64,000 nt of DNA from NCBI GenBank assembly GCA_026413225.1, contig JAPMTP010000045.1, forward strand, positions 124,001 through 188,000, given 5' to 3'. Positions 54,175 through 64,000 of the stretch are shown in pieces. The notes under the pieces are model-generated. The model was not told the origin of the DNA. It did no database searches and worked only from the letters and a program-made list of their open reading frames with translations. Each line of letters opens with the position of its first letter. The first letter of the stretch is position 1. Made by a program: the position numbers and the translations under genes. The DNA comes from Otis tarda (taxonomy: Eukaryota > Chordata > Aves > Otidiformes > Otididae).

Positions 54175-55262
54175 ATGTTACAGACAACTTCAGAGCCATG
54201 TGAAATCCCTCAAGAAGTGGGCAATGCAGTAACTCCTTTGGTGTGGGCTGGCGAAGTTCCCGGACATTCAAAAGCAGCAGAACCGGTAAAGATTTTTCTA
54301 AAGGAAAGTACCAAACGGCTAAGACAAAAGCAGTACCCTTTAAAATTAGAAGCTGGAAGAGGCCTTGAGAAAATAATTGAATTTTTTTTTAAATATTGAC
54401 TGTTAGTCAAATGTGAATCAGTATTCAATACTCCCATTTTACCTGTGAAAAAGCCAGAAAGTGGAGAATATAGGTTAGTACAAGATTTTAATAGCAATAA
54501 ATTTAATAGTTCAAGATATTCACCCCTTAGTGGCAAACCCGTATACCTTGTTGAGAGCTTTAAAAGAAAATCACAAGTGGTTCACAGTATTGGACTTATA
54601 GAATGCCTTTTTCTGTATTTCCCGTGACAAAAACAGTCAGGCATATTTTGCCTTTGAACTGGAAAATCCCACAACTGGGCAGAAGACTCAGCTCACCTGG
54701 GTAGTGCTACCTCAAGGATTTAAAAATAGCCCAACGATCTTTGGAAATCAATTGGCTAAGGAATTAGAAACACGCAAAATAATTTATCCTGAAAGACTGG
54801 TGTTGCAATACGTAGATGACATTTTAATAGCCACAGAGAAGAATATTTCAACTTGACTACTAACCTGCTAAATTTCTTGGGCCAAAGTGCTAACAGATTT
54901 TCCAAGAAGCAAGCACAGATTGGAAAAGAGACTGTCATGTATTTGGGATTTGAAATCACACAGGGACAAAGACGACTTGGAAATGAGAGAAAAGAGGCAA
55001 TTTGCTAAATGCCGGAGCCAAAAGGAGCTGCGAACATTTCTGGGAATGGCTGGCTGGTGTCACCTGTGGATTAAAGGAATCAAAGGAGGGACCCCTTGTG
55101 TGGGGACCTAAAGTTCGAAAGGCATTCCAGAATGTGAAGGCAGCTCTGATGTCCACTCCTGCTCTAGGGTTGCCTGATTTAACCAAACCCTTTGAACTGT
55201 TTGTTCATGAAAGACAACACTCGGCTCTCAGCAAAATCCCTTCTCAGAAAAATGGAGCATGA
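54175..55262 (+). pseudogene. Retroviral reverse transcriptase remnant
   Basis: Broken over several frames. Recognisable pieces are a YRLVQDF palm entry (about 54470), LPQGF (54706-54720) and the active-site YVDD (54809-54820) followed by ILIATE. Stops and frame shifts lie between them. The part after 54887 corresponds to the thumb and connection, with LRTFLGMAGWC in one frame near 55030. Confidence 0.75.
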
Positions 55263-55720
55263 AGAAGACCGGTTGGTTATTTCTCCACACAATTGGACAA
55301 TGTTAGCCAAGGATGACCAGGTTGTCTATGAGCTGTAGCAGCAACTGTCCTTCTGATTTAAGAAGCTCGTAAGCTGACAACGGAACAGCCAAGAACAGTT
55401 TATGTACCGCATATGGTACTTTCTGTTCTGGAACAGAGAGGAGGACACTGGTTATCCCCAAGCAGGACGCTCAAACATCAAATTGTCCTGTTGGAACAAG
55501 ATGATGTCAAATTGAAAACAACTACAACAATAAATCCTGCCATCTTTTTAAGTTCAACAGAACAGGAAGTTCTAAGTCACGACTGTCTACAGACCATCAA
55601 ACAAGTTTATTCCAGCAGAAGTAACAGAAGAGTGAACATATTCCTGACCCAGAATTCGAGATACGTACTGATGGAAGCAGCTTCGTGAGAAACGGAAGAA
55701 GATTGGCTGGATATGGTCCT
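55263..55720 (+). pseudogene. Retroviral connection and RNase H start, cut by the inverted copy D
   Basis: A connection-like NPAIFLSS stretch (about 55530) is followed by the RNase H opening TDGSS (55667-55681). The element ends abruptly at about 55720, where gene-array sequence begins in inverted orientation. No integrase follows. Confidence 0.65.
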
Positions 55721-56399
55721 GCCGAGCACCAGAGCAGGCCTGGGAATAGCGGGAATCCTGTGCTTGCAGGACATTTGTAGATTGGCCATGTATGTTTGGA
55801 GGGAAGCGGCGTGGTTTTGCGTGTGTGCGTCTGAGCTGGTGTGCTGGTGACTTTCAGCCCGGCCGCTCCTGCTGTCTGTGTGCCTGGGAGTTTGGCCGAA
55901 GGCTGAATTTGTGCTCCGCCTCCTACATCTTTCAGCCGGAGGATGTGGGAATTTGTCAACCGTGGGAGCGGGGACTGGGCCAAGAAGCGATCTTGGGGTT
56001 TGCTGTTAAGAGAAATGCAAGGGTTAGGCTTGTTTCCAGCAGGCCTGGGGTGCCTAATCAAAGGATTATAGGGGTGTCAGGTATGGCACGGCAGGGCGGG
56101 CGAGGGAGAACCTAACCCCTCCCTCTTCCCAGGCTTAACTTCAGCTAAAATATCTCTACCTCCTTACCCACCCCGCGCAGCACAGGGGCGAATGGCAGTG
56201 GGGGTTACGGTCAGTTCATCACTTGTCGCTTTACCCTGCTCCTTCCTCATCTGGGGGAGAACTCCTCACGTTCCTCCCCTGCCCCGAGGTGGGGTCCTTC
56301 CCGGGCTGCAGGGGGACAGGCTGCCTCAGCATGGGCTGCAGGGGAATCTCTGCCATTACCCCTTCCCCTCCTTCTCCACTGCCTGAGACTCTTCACATC
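55721..56399. other. Inverted copy of the intergenic spacer
   Basis: Matches the reverse complement of about 42620-43247. No gene recognised. It marks the left edge of the inverted copy. Confidence 0.7.
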
Positions 56400-56967
56400 T
56401 CATCTCCTCTCCACTTCTCGCAGCCGGGCCGGGCCGAGTCGGGCCCAGTCGGCCGCCCGGCGGGAGGCCAGAGGGTGAGGCCTGCAAGGCCCACAAGGCT
56501 TGCGCCTCCCCCTCTCTGCCCCTTGCCTCTGCATTGCGTGTGGCGGAACACTGGCACTGGTTGCCGGGGAGGCGGTGGATTCCGCATCCGTGTAAACATT
56601 CCGTGCCAGGCGGGACCGGGCTCAGAGCGGCTGATCCGATTGGAGTGGCCCGGGTCGTCGCTGGCAACCTAGAACCGCAACGGAACCTCTGCGTTGCCAT
56701 GGTTCTGTTCCGCGGCCCGGCTGTGTCAGTTGGTGTCGAGCAGAGCTGCTGTTGGCACTCAACTTTCTCGTGCTGCTGGGCCAGTGGCCAGGCAAAAGGA
56801 GAAGCGAAAAAAGAAAACGCCAAAACAAACCCCAGCGAGAGGAGCACCGAGGAGGGCATCAGCGAGGGCTGACGCGGCTGGGATTTCCGAGGCTACAGCG
56901 AGGCGGCAGCCACGCTGCCGGCCGGGGCAGAGCCGCCCTTGGAGCGACGCTGTACCATCTCTAGCAC
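56400..56967 (+). promoter_or_regulatory. CpG-rich promoter and non-coding first exon of copy D
   Basis: Inverted copy of the A and B promoters, with GTTGCCATGG at 56693-56702 and the first-exon donor gtgagt at 56968. The promoter looks intact although the coding sequence is damaged, so a non-coding transcript is possible. Confidence 0.45.
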
Positions 56968-57421
56968 GTGAGTTGGTCAGCACGTTTGTGGCTGGGTTGC
57001 TGTGCGTTGGTCGGGGGATTTACTAAACGGTAGTAGTTGTTCTTTGTAACGTAAGCCTTGCGGGTGAAGGGGCTGGGGCAGCTGATGTAGGAGACAATGA
57101 AGGTGGCTCGTCGCTGCCGTCCGGGGATGCTCTGCTTATCGGGAGGGTAGCAGAGAGTGTCCGAATTACGCGTGTGACAGGCCCGGCGTAGGGGGTGGTG
57201 ATTGCCGTGGCAAGGCAGGAGTGCGGTGAGAGGCTTTGGGTCGGCTCGCTGCACGGGAGAAGTGACAGGGTGGGGCCACCTGCGTGGGAGCCGGGAGAGG
57301 CGTGAAACGAGGGCTTTCGGATAGTGCCGATGACGTGCAGAAACAGGGCAGTCGAATGGAGAGAGAGGGAAGAGCTGGCAAAGCATCAAAACTCAAGGAT
57401 TTTTTTTTAATTTTGCAAAAG

Positions 57422-60400
57422 ATGGGGGAGTCTGGATTTAAGTCCGATCCTTGGGGAACGGAAAGGGGAGAGGACTCAAAATGCGCCTCCGCTGAGGTCT
57501 GTGCCTGGGGTTTGTAGGACATAACGCACGCGGCCCAAGGGCTAAGGAGGTGCCTGAAGTCTTGCTGCTATTGGGGTCTTTTTTCCCCTCACAGGTGTCC
57601 TGTATCCCCGCACGGAACAGGCAGCTCTAGGTGGCTTCAAAGGCCGAACTCTCAAAGTTTGTGCCTCATCCGCCCCTCTCCTCGCTGTGGGGGCAGCACG
57701 CCCCCGCCTCTTCCAGCAGCCGGACTCCCGGCATGACCAGCCACGTGCCCTGTCCGCTGTCACGGAAGCGATCCGTGAGTCCTCAGCCTAAGGGCATGAC
57801 CAGCTCCATCCCGCTGGACGCTTTGAGCAGGACCTCCGCCGTGAGGCCAGGTACTCCCCGATGCCAAAGCGGGTGGTTGGTAGCCTGGTGTCCCCTGTGA
57901 GTGCCTTAGCCTTGAGGGGAGGGGATCCGAGCAGAGGCAGTTTTGAGAAGGGCCGCCCTCGGCAGCGGTGGGCTGTGGGTCCTGGACCAGTGGAGCTGGC
58001 GGGAGGTCGTGTGCGGGTGGCAGGTGGGTCAGTTAAGAAATGGGTTGGGATGTCCCAAGGGGAATGCCGTTGCCCTGGTAGCCGAGAGGGACGTTTCCTC
58101 TTCCTTTTTCCCTGTGTGTGATCGGGAAGGGTGAAATGATGGTTTTTCCTCCTTGGCAGCGCAGTTACTGGCTGCCTTGAGTGCAGAATCCTGAAACGAG
58201 GGTTGTAGTGAACACGCCTCTGGAAATTCTGCGTGCCATAGCGATGAAGCGCAGGCAGGGGCTTGGAGGAATGGTCCAGCTGGAAAACAAGGGCTTGGAG
58301 GAATGGTCCAGCTGTTGCCATGAACGTAGCTTGGTACGGCCTGACTCCCATTCTGGGGCTTTTCCTGCCTTGAGATTTGGGTTGATGGAGCTGGCCGAAG
58401 CCGTACGAAGTCAACCGTGAGGTGGCACAGTAGAGCTGGCGCAATGGGGAAATATCACCGGAGCCTTGGTCTGCGGTGTCTCCGCTGCCCTTGAGGCTCG
58501 CTGGGGTCCCAGAGGTGTGTTGTTTCTCTCTGGTGTGCCGACTGTTTGCACTGGTGTCTTGTTAGTGCCGAGGAGTTGGTGTCTGTTGTGGCTGTGAGGT
58601 GAGCTCGTGGTCTGTAAAGTAGCCGCTGCCTTGGAGTAGGTTTGAGGCGAGTGAGCGGGACATGGCGTGAAGCCAGTTCCCGTGCTGACGTTTGCTGCTG
58701 TGGTGTGTGCTTTTTTCCAGTCATGACCGGCATCCCAGGCAGCGGTGCAACCGGTGCGGAGGAAACCGCTTTCCTGGGGATTCAGGAAGGGGATATCATC
58801 CCACAGGAGAAGGTGAGGTGGGGGAAGGTGTGAGGGACGCCGTGCCTGTCCCCGTCGTGGGCAGAGCAGGCGAGCCCTGCCAAATGATTTTGGCTCTGAA
58901 CAGGAGTTTCCATTAGCGGCTCCGGATTGGCATTTGTGACAATAAATATGTGCGCCCTGGCAAGGCGCTAGGTGTACAGGTGTGTCTGCGTGCTGCCGCG
59001 TTAGCAGGGTCACCCGGCCCCAGCCACGCGTTCCCGGCCTGGGAGACAACACCTCAGTGTGCCTCTTGTCTGAGGGGTGCAGCAGGAAGGGTCCCAAGGA
59101 ATCTAAGATGGTCCTCCCCAAAGCGAGAGGCAGGCACTCCATCATCGCAGCATCTAGCAGGGCTGGGGCACCGAAGTACGGGCCGACAGTTGCTGCAGAA
59201 ATGACGGTATCTGCCTGCTCTGACATCTTTTTTTTTCTTCCTTGGGCGCCATTCATTCTAGTGCTCTAGACAGGAAGAGAAGCAGGAGCTCAGAGAGCGA
59301 GAATTGACTCTGAGCCAAAATGTGAGTTGCAAGTCATTTGGGGCGATGGAGCGCGCGGGCGAGCAGCGGGCGTGGGAATGCATCATTGAGAGAAAAAGCG
59401 ACTGGGCATTTTGAGGGAGGTGCTTTGCCTCCGACTCCTGTAATAGAAGGTGCCTAATGTGCAGGGGGAGCCGGAGAAATGTAAGCTCCGGTAGAAATCG
59501 TAACACCGCGCTGCAATGCAGGAGAATGGTGTCTGAAATAAGAGTGCAAGCCACTCGAAAACCAATCTGACCACAGTAAACGTTGAGAGGAGAAAGCTGT
59601 GGGCTAAAGGAAATTGGCCAGATGGGGAAAATGTAGGGCTTAGTGGGAGAAACCCTCTGGAGAGGCAGTGCCGAGCTCCTCTGGTGAGAGCCTGCTCTGT
59701 CCCGGGACTCTTGCAGCGCATCAAGGAGCTCGAAAGCGATGTGGAGCGGCTGCAGGGGAGGTGCAGAAGTATTGCACCGAACAGAAGATCACGCGAGGGC
59801 AGCTGGCTGAGAAAGCCAAGGTAAGGATCTGGCTGTGGGGTACGCGGCGGAGGGCAGGGAGGGATGGGCCCGAGATGGTCTGGGCAGAAGCACTTCTGGC
59901 ATGTTTGACTGGTCTGGCTTTGATGTGCAAATGCTCTTGGCTTGCAGGCCGAGAAGATGCTGAAACAACACCGTGCCAGACAAGCTCTGTGGCTGCAGGC
60001 CATGGGGCGCAAGAAGCATGTGCTGAGAGCCGACTTGGAGCAGGCCAAGGAGCAGGTAGGGCGTCTGTGGGCATGGGGCAGGATCGGCAGGATCCACGGT
60101 CCGGGCTGGAGGCAGCTACAGGACAAGTGTTGCCAAGGCGAAGGTAAGGTCATCGTGCCTGAGCGCAGAGACCTCGGTGTCGGAGGAGGAAGGTGCCAGG
60201 ACAGCCTTTGCCTTGGTATGTAGAGGGCTGGGTTGGGCAGAGCTGCAGAGCTGCTAGCAGGTTTCAGTGATTTGTGTCTTCCCGTGTTGATTTCTGGTAT
60301 AGCTGAAGTCCTTCAAATTCCAAGTGTCCTGGGAGAAAGGCACGGAGCGGCTGCTGGCCAGTTCAGGGATGCACCAGATGACCTCTGGCAAAGGTCTGTG

Positions 60401-63344
60401 TCCCGCGGGGTGTCCGGGTGAGCTCACCTGCTCCAGGTGGCATGTCCTAGCTAGCCAGCTGTAGAGCAGAAGGGCTGGCGTGAGCCTGAGCCTGGGGACG
60501 TTGGGCCCCTGCGCTGGTGCGAATCTGAGGCGGTTTGGGCAAGTAAGAAACCTTAGGAGAGAGAGCGAGGAGGGGATGGGGGACCAGCAGGGAGGAAGGC
60601 TTGCAAGTCATGGCAGCAGCCTTCCCCAGACCAAAGGCAGTGGGCAAGGAGCAAGAGGTTCTTGTCGAGGGGTTCCTGCTTGTAGGAATGGTTGCCAGCG
60701 TGATGAAGGTGTACGCTGCAAAGAGCTGCAAGGTCCCTCCCTGCATCCCAGGTTTAGCAAGCCCTGATGGCGGGCAAGGAGCCTGGTGCCTTTGCTGCCG
60801 GTCTTTGTCCTGTGACACTCGCGGAGCGAGGCTTTCCTCTGGGGTAGATGTGCTCATGCAGTGTGTGCACTCTTATTGCCTGCCAGCTGGCTGCGTGCGC
60901 GGTCATGCTCCCTTCCAGCGACATCTCAACCATAGCAGCCATTTCCTGGGGGTGGGAATGTGCCGCAGTTCCAGTAAATGCGGAGGGGAGGCCTGGGACT
61001 GGCCTCTGGGAGACCCTCGGAGAGGATCTCGGAGCCTGAATCCCGTGGTGAGAGGCTGGCGAGGGTCTCTGGGCTGGTGAGTGTGTCCAGGCTGCTGAGG
61101 GTCTCTGGGAACAAGGCAGAGCTGTTGTCCACGGGCAGAAGAGTTGCTGAGTGAGGAAGGATGTGAGGAAGTGTCTAACCGGTATTGGAATGGGCCCCTG
61201 AGCGTGGTGGGTTTCTGCAAATGGGTGGTCCTCAGTCGATGGGGCTGTTGGGGAGGAAAAGATAGACATAGCAGAAGCGAGCGGGCCAAACGTGCGCATG
61301 ACCAAGAAGTAATGCGGCGGTGTTAACGTGTGCTGTAGAGTTTCAGGGCAATGGCCGTGAGTCGATGCTGGGAACCTCGCTGGATGCATCTTCTGTCAGG
61401 GAGCCACCCTGTTTTCTGAGGTAAGGTGTGCTGGCTGGGCTGGAGGGGCTGGGAGAAGAGCGGCTGTTGCCTGGGGAGCAGAGCGTAGGCTAAGGGGTAT
61501 TGCGCAAGCAGCCCTGAGGTGGAAAGAGTCCTCTGGGTAGGCTGAGATGGTCTTAAGTGAGTGTAGTTTCCACGTGATGCGGAGGAGCGTGTAAGTGCTC
61601 CGCTGTCCCATGCGGACGGCTGTGGGCAAGAGAGAGGGAGCTGGCGAGGCCAGAGGTGTGAAGCTCAGGGAGCGAAGGGCAGGTAAAAGAGCGACGTGCG
61701 TGTGTCGATGATGAGATGGGGCTCAGGAAGGCGTGCGCGGGCTCCGGGAAATGAGTCTGTCGAAGCGGCTGTGAGAGCGGCGGTTATCTTTGTCAGGAAA
61801 TGCAGGGAGGAGGTGGCGGAGATGCAGAACGTGATCCTGTCCAAGGAGGACGTCATCAGCCGGCTAAGCAAGGAGCTCAAGGAAACCAGAGGCAGGATGT
61901 TGGACTTGAGAGGTGGGTGAAGCATACTGCATGGCCTCCGTCTTCCCGTCCCTCCTGCGAGCGGTAACGAGGGCGGTAGGTGTGAAGCGGGCACGGCGCA
62001 GCTACGGGAAAGCGATGTCCCCATGCGAAAGCGAAGCTGTAGGGCAGCTTGGGGCAAAGCAGGCGGTCCGTTCCCTCTGGGGGTGGGTGAATTCCTCGCT
62101 GTCCTTGGGTAAGCGGTAGCAGTGCTGGTGAGTGACGGTGAGCAGATGCCCCGAGGGAGATGGGGACACACACACAAATGGAGCCCATCTTTCTCCAGGA
62201 TGCCACTGCTTGGGCTCCCTTGGAGCCGAAGGTGGCCTGAGGCTTTAAATTGGGAGAGCCTGTCCGGGGATCCCTCAGTGGGAGTGACGTTGCTTTGGGG
62301 AGGCTGTATGGGGCAGAAAGGAGCCTGAGGTGTGAGACGAAGGGATGCGCGTGGCCCGCTTTTGCTGGCCATAACGGCGCGAAGCGAATGAGGAAGGCAG
62401 GTGGGTGAAAGCGGGCAGGCCAGGAAATGCTGGCGACCCCGCTTTTCTCGAAGCAGAGGGCAAGTGTCTGTAGCGAGCCGTGACTGCGGCATCTGCCCTG
62501 ACAAAGAGACCGGCCCTGCGCCGCGATTTAGGGAAGCAAGGTCTGGTGGCAGGGCCCAGGAGGCGAGGGCTGCAAGCGAGGGCAGGGCGAGGGTTTGCGG
62601 GGACAAGCGCCATGATGGCTGACGGCCCTCACGATGATTCCTTGGGAAAAAGGGACGTGGCCGCGGACGTCGGATCACTGGGAGGTGCGGATCCCCCAGG
62701 GCTTGGGTGATGGGGGAGCCAGACACCCATGGAGCTGTGGTGTGCCTAGGGGAGCTGAGCGAGCAGCAGAAGTCAGAAGTGGAGCAGAACATGTGCCAGG
62801 TGAAAGACCAAGAGCGGGAGCTGCACCTGCTTAGAAAGGAGCTGTTGGAGATGGCCATGGTGATGAAGGAGAAGGACAGAGCTCTGCAAGCAGCAGCTAA
62901 TGAGTTAAGGTACACGCAGCCATGAACTGGGGCCTTGGCCAAAGCTGCTTTGTGGATTCCCAGCAGCTGGCGGCATTTCGGGATCTCGCAAGGAGCCAAC
63001 GGTGTGTGCGAGAGCCGCGGAGCGGAGCTCTATGCAAGTGCCACGTGAACTGAGATGGGGGTTTAGTGGAACACGTGCCAGTGGCCGTGTGTTGAAGTCG
63101 CCATGAAGTGAGCTGAACGTTCCCACCCACCCCGCGATAGTCACCGGCGGGTTCCTGGGGCGCTGCTCTCCACAAGCTGTTTGGGCAGCTGTTGTCCGTC
63201 ATGGTATCCCTCAAGGGTCTTGTCTCTTGGCACAGGCAAGCCCGAGCAGAGTGTCAGGCGCTGAGGGACGCCTCGCGAGAAGCGGTGCTGAAGGTGGAGG
63301 AGGCTCCCAGGATACCGGCAAAGGTGGCTGAAGCCTTTGGGAGG
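57422..63344 (+). pseudogene. FHAD1-like copy D, inverted, with nonsense and frameshift
   Basis: Plus-strand exons: 57422-57496, 57595-57840, 58187-58325, 58721-58812, 59262-59321, 59717-59820, 59948-60055, 60303-60393 (fused ex12/ex14), 61727-61912, 62750-62909 and 63236-63344; the rest lies beyond the window. It shares with B the 139-nt ex4, the loss of ex6-8 and the fused exon, so it derives from a B-type copy. In its ex3 a CAG codon of A and B is TAG (57628-57630). In its ex10 a run of five G is four (59755-59758), shifting the frame. Two independent lesions make it a probable pseudogene, unless translation starts after the first and the second is a sequencing error. Confidence 0.75.
60303..60393 (+). 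CDS. Copy D fused ex12/ex14
   Basis: Same fusion as at 38565-38655: LKSFKFQV, then SWEKGTERLLA, between ggtatag and gtctgt. Open by itself, but it lies in a gene broken upstream. Confidence 0.7.
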
Positions 63345-64000
63345 GTGAGTCCGCGTGGAGGCTGCAGAGCTCTGGGTTTGCTGAGGGTATCGATGGCGCA
63401 CGTGGTGTTTGTCAGTGTGCCGGTGAGAGTGGCCAGTGCCCCAGCCCGCCTCAGGCGTGCTGCGAGCTGGCCAAAGGCAGGAGCAGGGCTGCCCGTGGCA
63501 CCCACGAGTCGCGTCAGCCGTGCTCCTGCGTGGGCATTGCCAGCGGGTGAGGAGCTGGATGTGGGCGCAGCCCTTTGGAAGCGCGAGGTGTGGTGTGTGC
63601 GGATGGCTGTGCTGATTGCCAAGCAGAGGCGGGGGCGATGGAGGGGAAGATCTGCAAGCGTTGGCTCCTTTTCCCAACCTTGCTGGTGGTATTGGCGCCA
63701 CAAAAGCGGTGACAGGGCTGAGCGAGCAGAAGCAGGGGTAGCGTGTTGCACCGGATGGGAATGGAGGGTCTTTTGTCCTCCGCGCTGAATCCCCATTTGA
63801 GTTCCCTGGCACAGGAAAAGGGAAGAACTGCAATGTGACTGCAGCAGCAGCTGGAGGGACTGTAGGCATCGTACATCCTGTACGGCAAGGGTGGCAGAGG
63901 GCGTGCCAGCGAGGAAGGCTGGGTGCCAGGCGGTGACTCGGAGCCTGACGCTGAGCGGGAGGTAGCGCCTGCCCTGGTGCGCACGTAGCGATGGGGAGGG
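63345..64000 (+). other. Intron of copy D running out of the window
   Basis: Matches the intron after ex20 in the cassettes. The CR1 and ex21 expected next would lie just outside the window. Confidence 0.6.

Noticed and set aside
56534..56872. Open frame across the copy D promoter and first exon
   Set aside because: No in-frame splice to the next exon and conserved only with the duplication; read as CpG-rich promoter and 5' UTR.
1..64000. CRISPR arrays, tRNA or rRNA genes, bacterial operons
   Set aside because: None seen on either strand; the sequence is eukaryotic with spliced genes and retroelements.

Overview
The window reads as a bird nuclear chromosome. It has spliced genes with GT-AG introns, CpG-rich promoters, CR1 LINE 3' ends and two kinds of endogenous retrovirus (an ERVL-like element and gammaretrovirus-like elements). 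I saw no bacterial-type operons, tRNA genes, rRNA genes or CRISPR arrays. The species cannot be fixed from sequence alone.

Layout: (1) 1-518, the 3' end of a decayed gammaretrovirus-like provirus, joined at 519 to a G-rich minisatellite (519-957), then a CpG-rich candidate first exon (967-1232). (2) 2469-22690, copy A of a coiled-coil gene on the minus strand plus its upstream spacer. (3) 22690-45660, copy B in the same orientation, head to tail with A. (4) 45690-46745, copy C, only the last two exons. (5) 46754-55720, a retroviral cluster: an ERVL-like 3' end on the minus strand, then on the plus strand an env/LTR remnant, a GC-rich stretch, the same minisatellite, and the 5' half of a second provirus. 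(6) 55721-64000, copy D, an inverted plus-strand copy of the 5' half of B.

The repeated gene is most like FHAD1 (forkhead-associated domain-containing protein 1). The exon-by-exon coiled-coil sequence and order match what I know of that family, but no FHA domain is visible. I could place splice sites for 24 coding exons in A. With the ex4 length found in B, the A model totals 3030 nt (1010 codons including stop). B totals 3189 nt (1063 codons) if one small exon is skipped in two internal repeats. These phase closures are the main evidence that the models are right.

The copies are not equivalent. A keeps the full exon set but is 19 nt short in ex4, which breaks the frame. B has lost several exons by in-frame deletions, has fused two exons in frame, and has triplicated a 4.68-kb, four-exon cassette (588 coding nt, divisible by three). 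B is the only copy for which I found an open frame throughout. C is a 3' fragment. D carries a nonsense codon and a one-base frameshift. The locus looks like an actively rearranging, lineage-specific array of FHA-less FHAD1-like genes. X-box-like half sites in the promoters fit a ciliary or sperm role, but that is inference.
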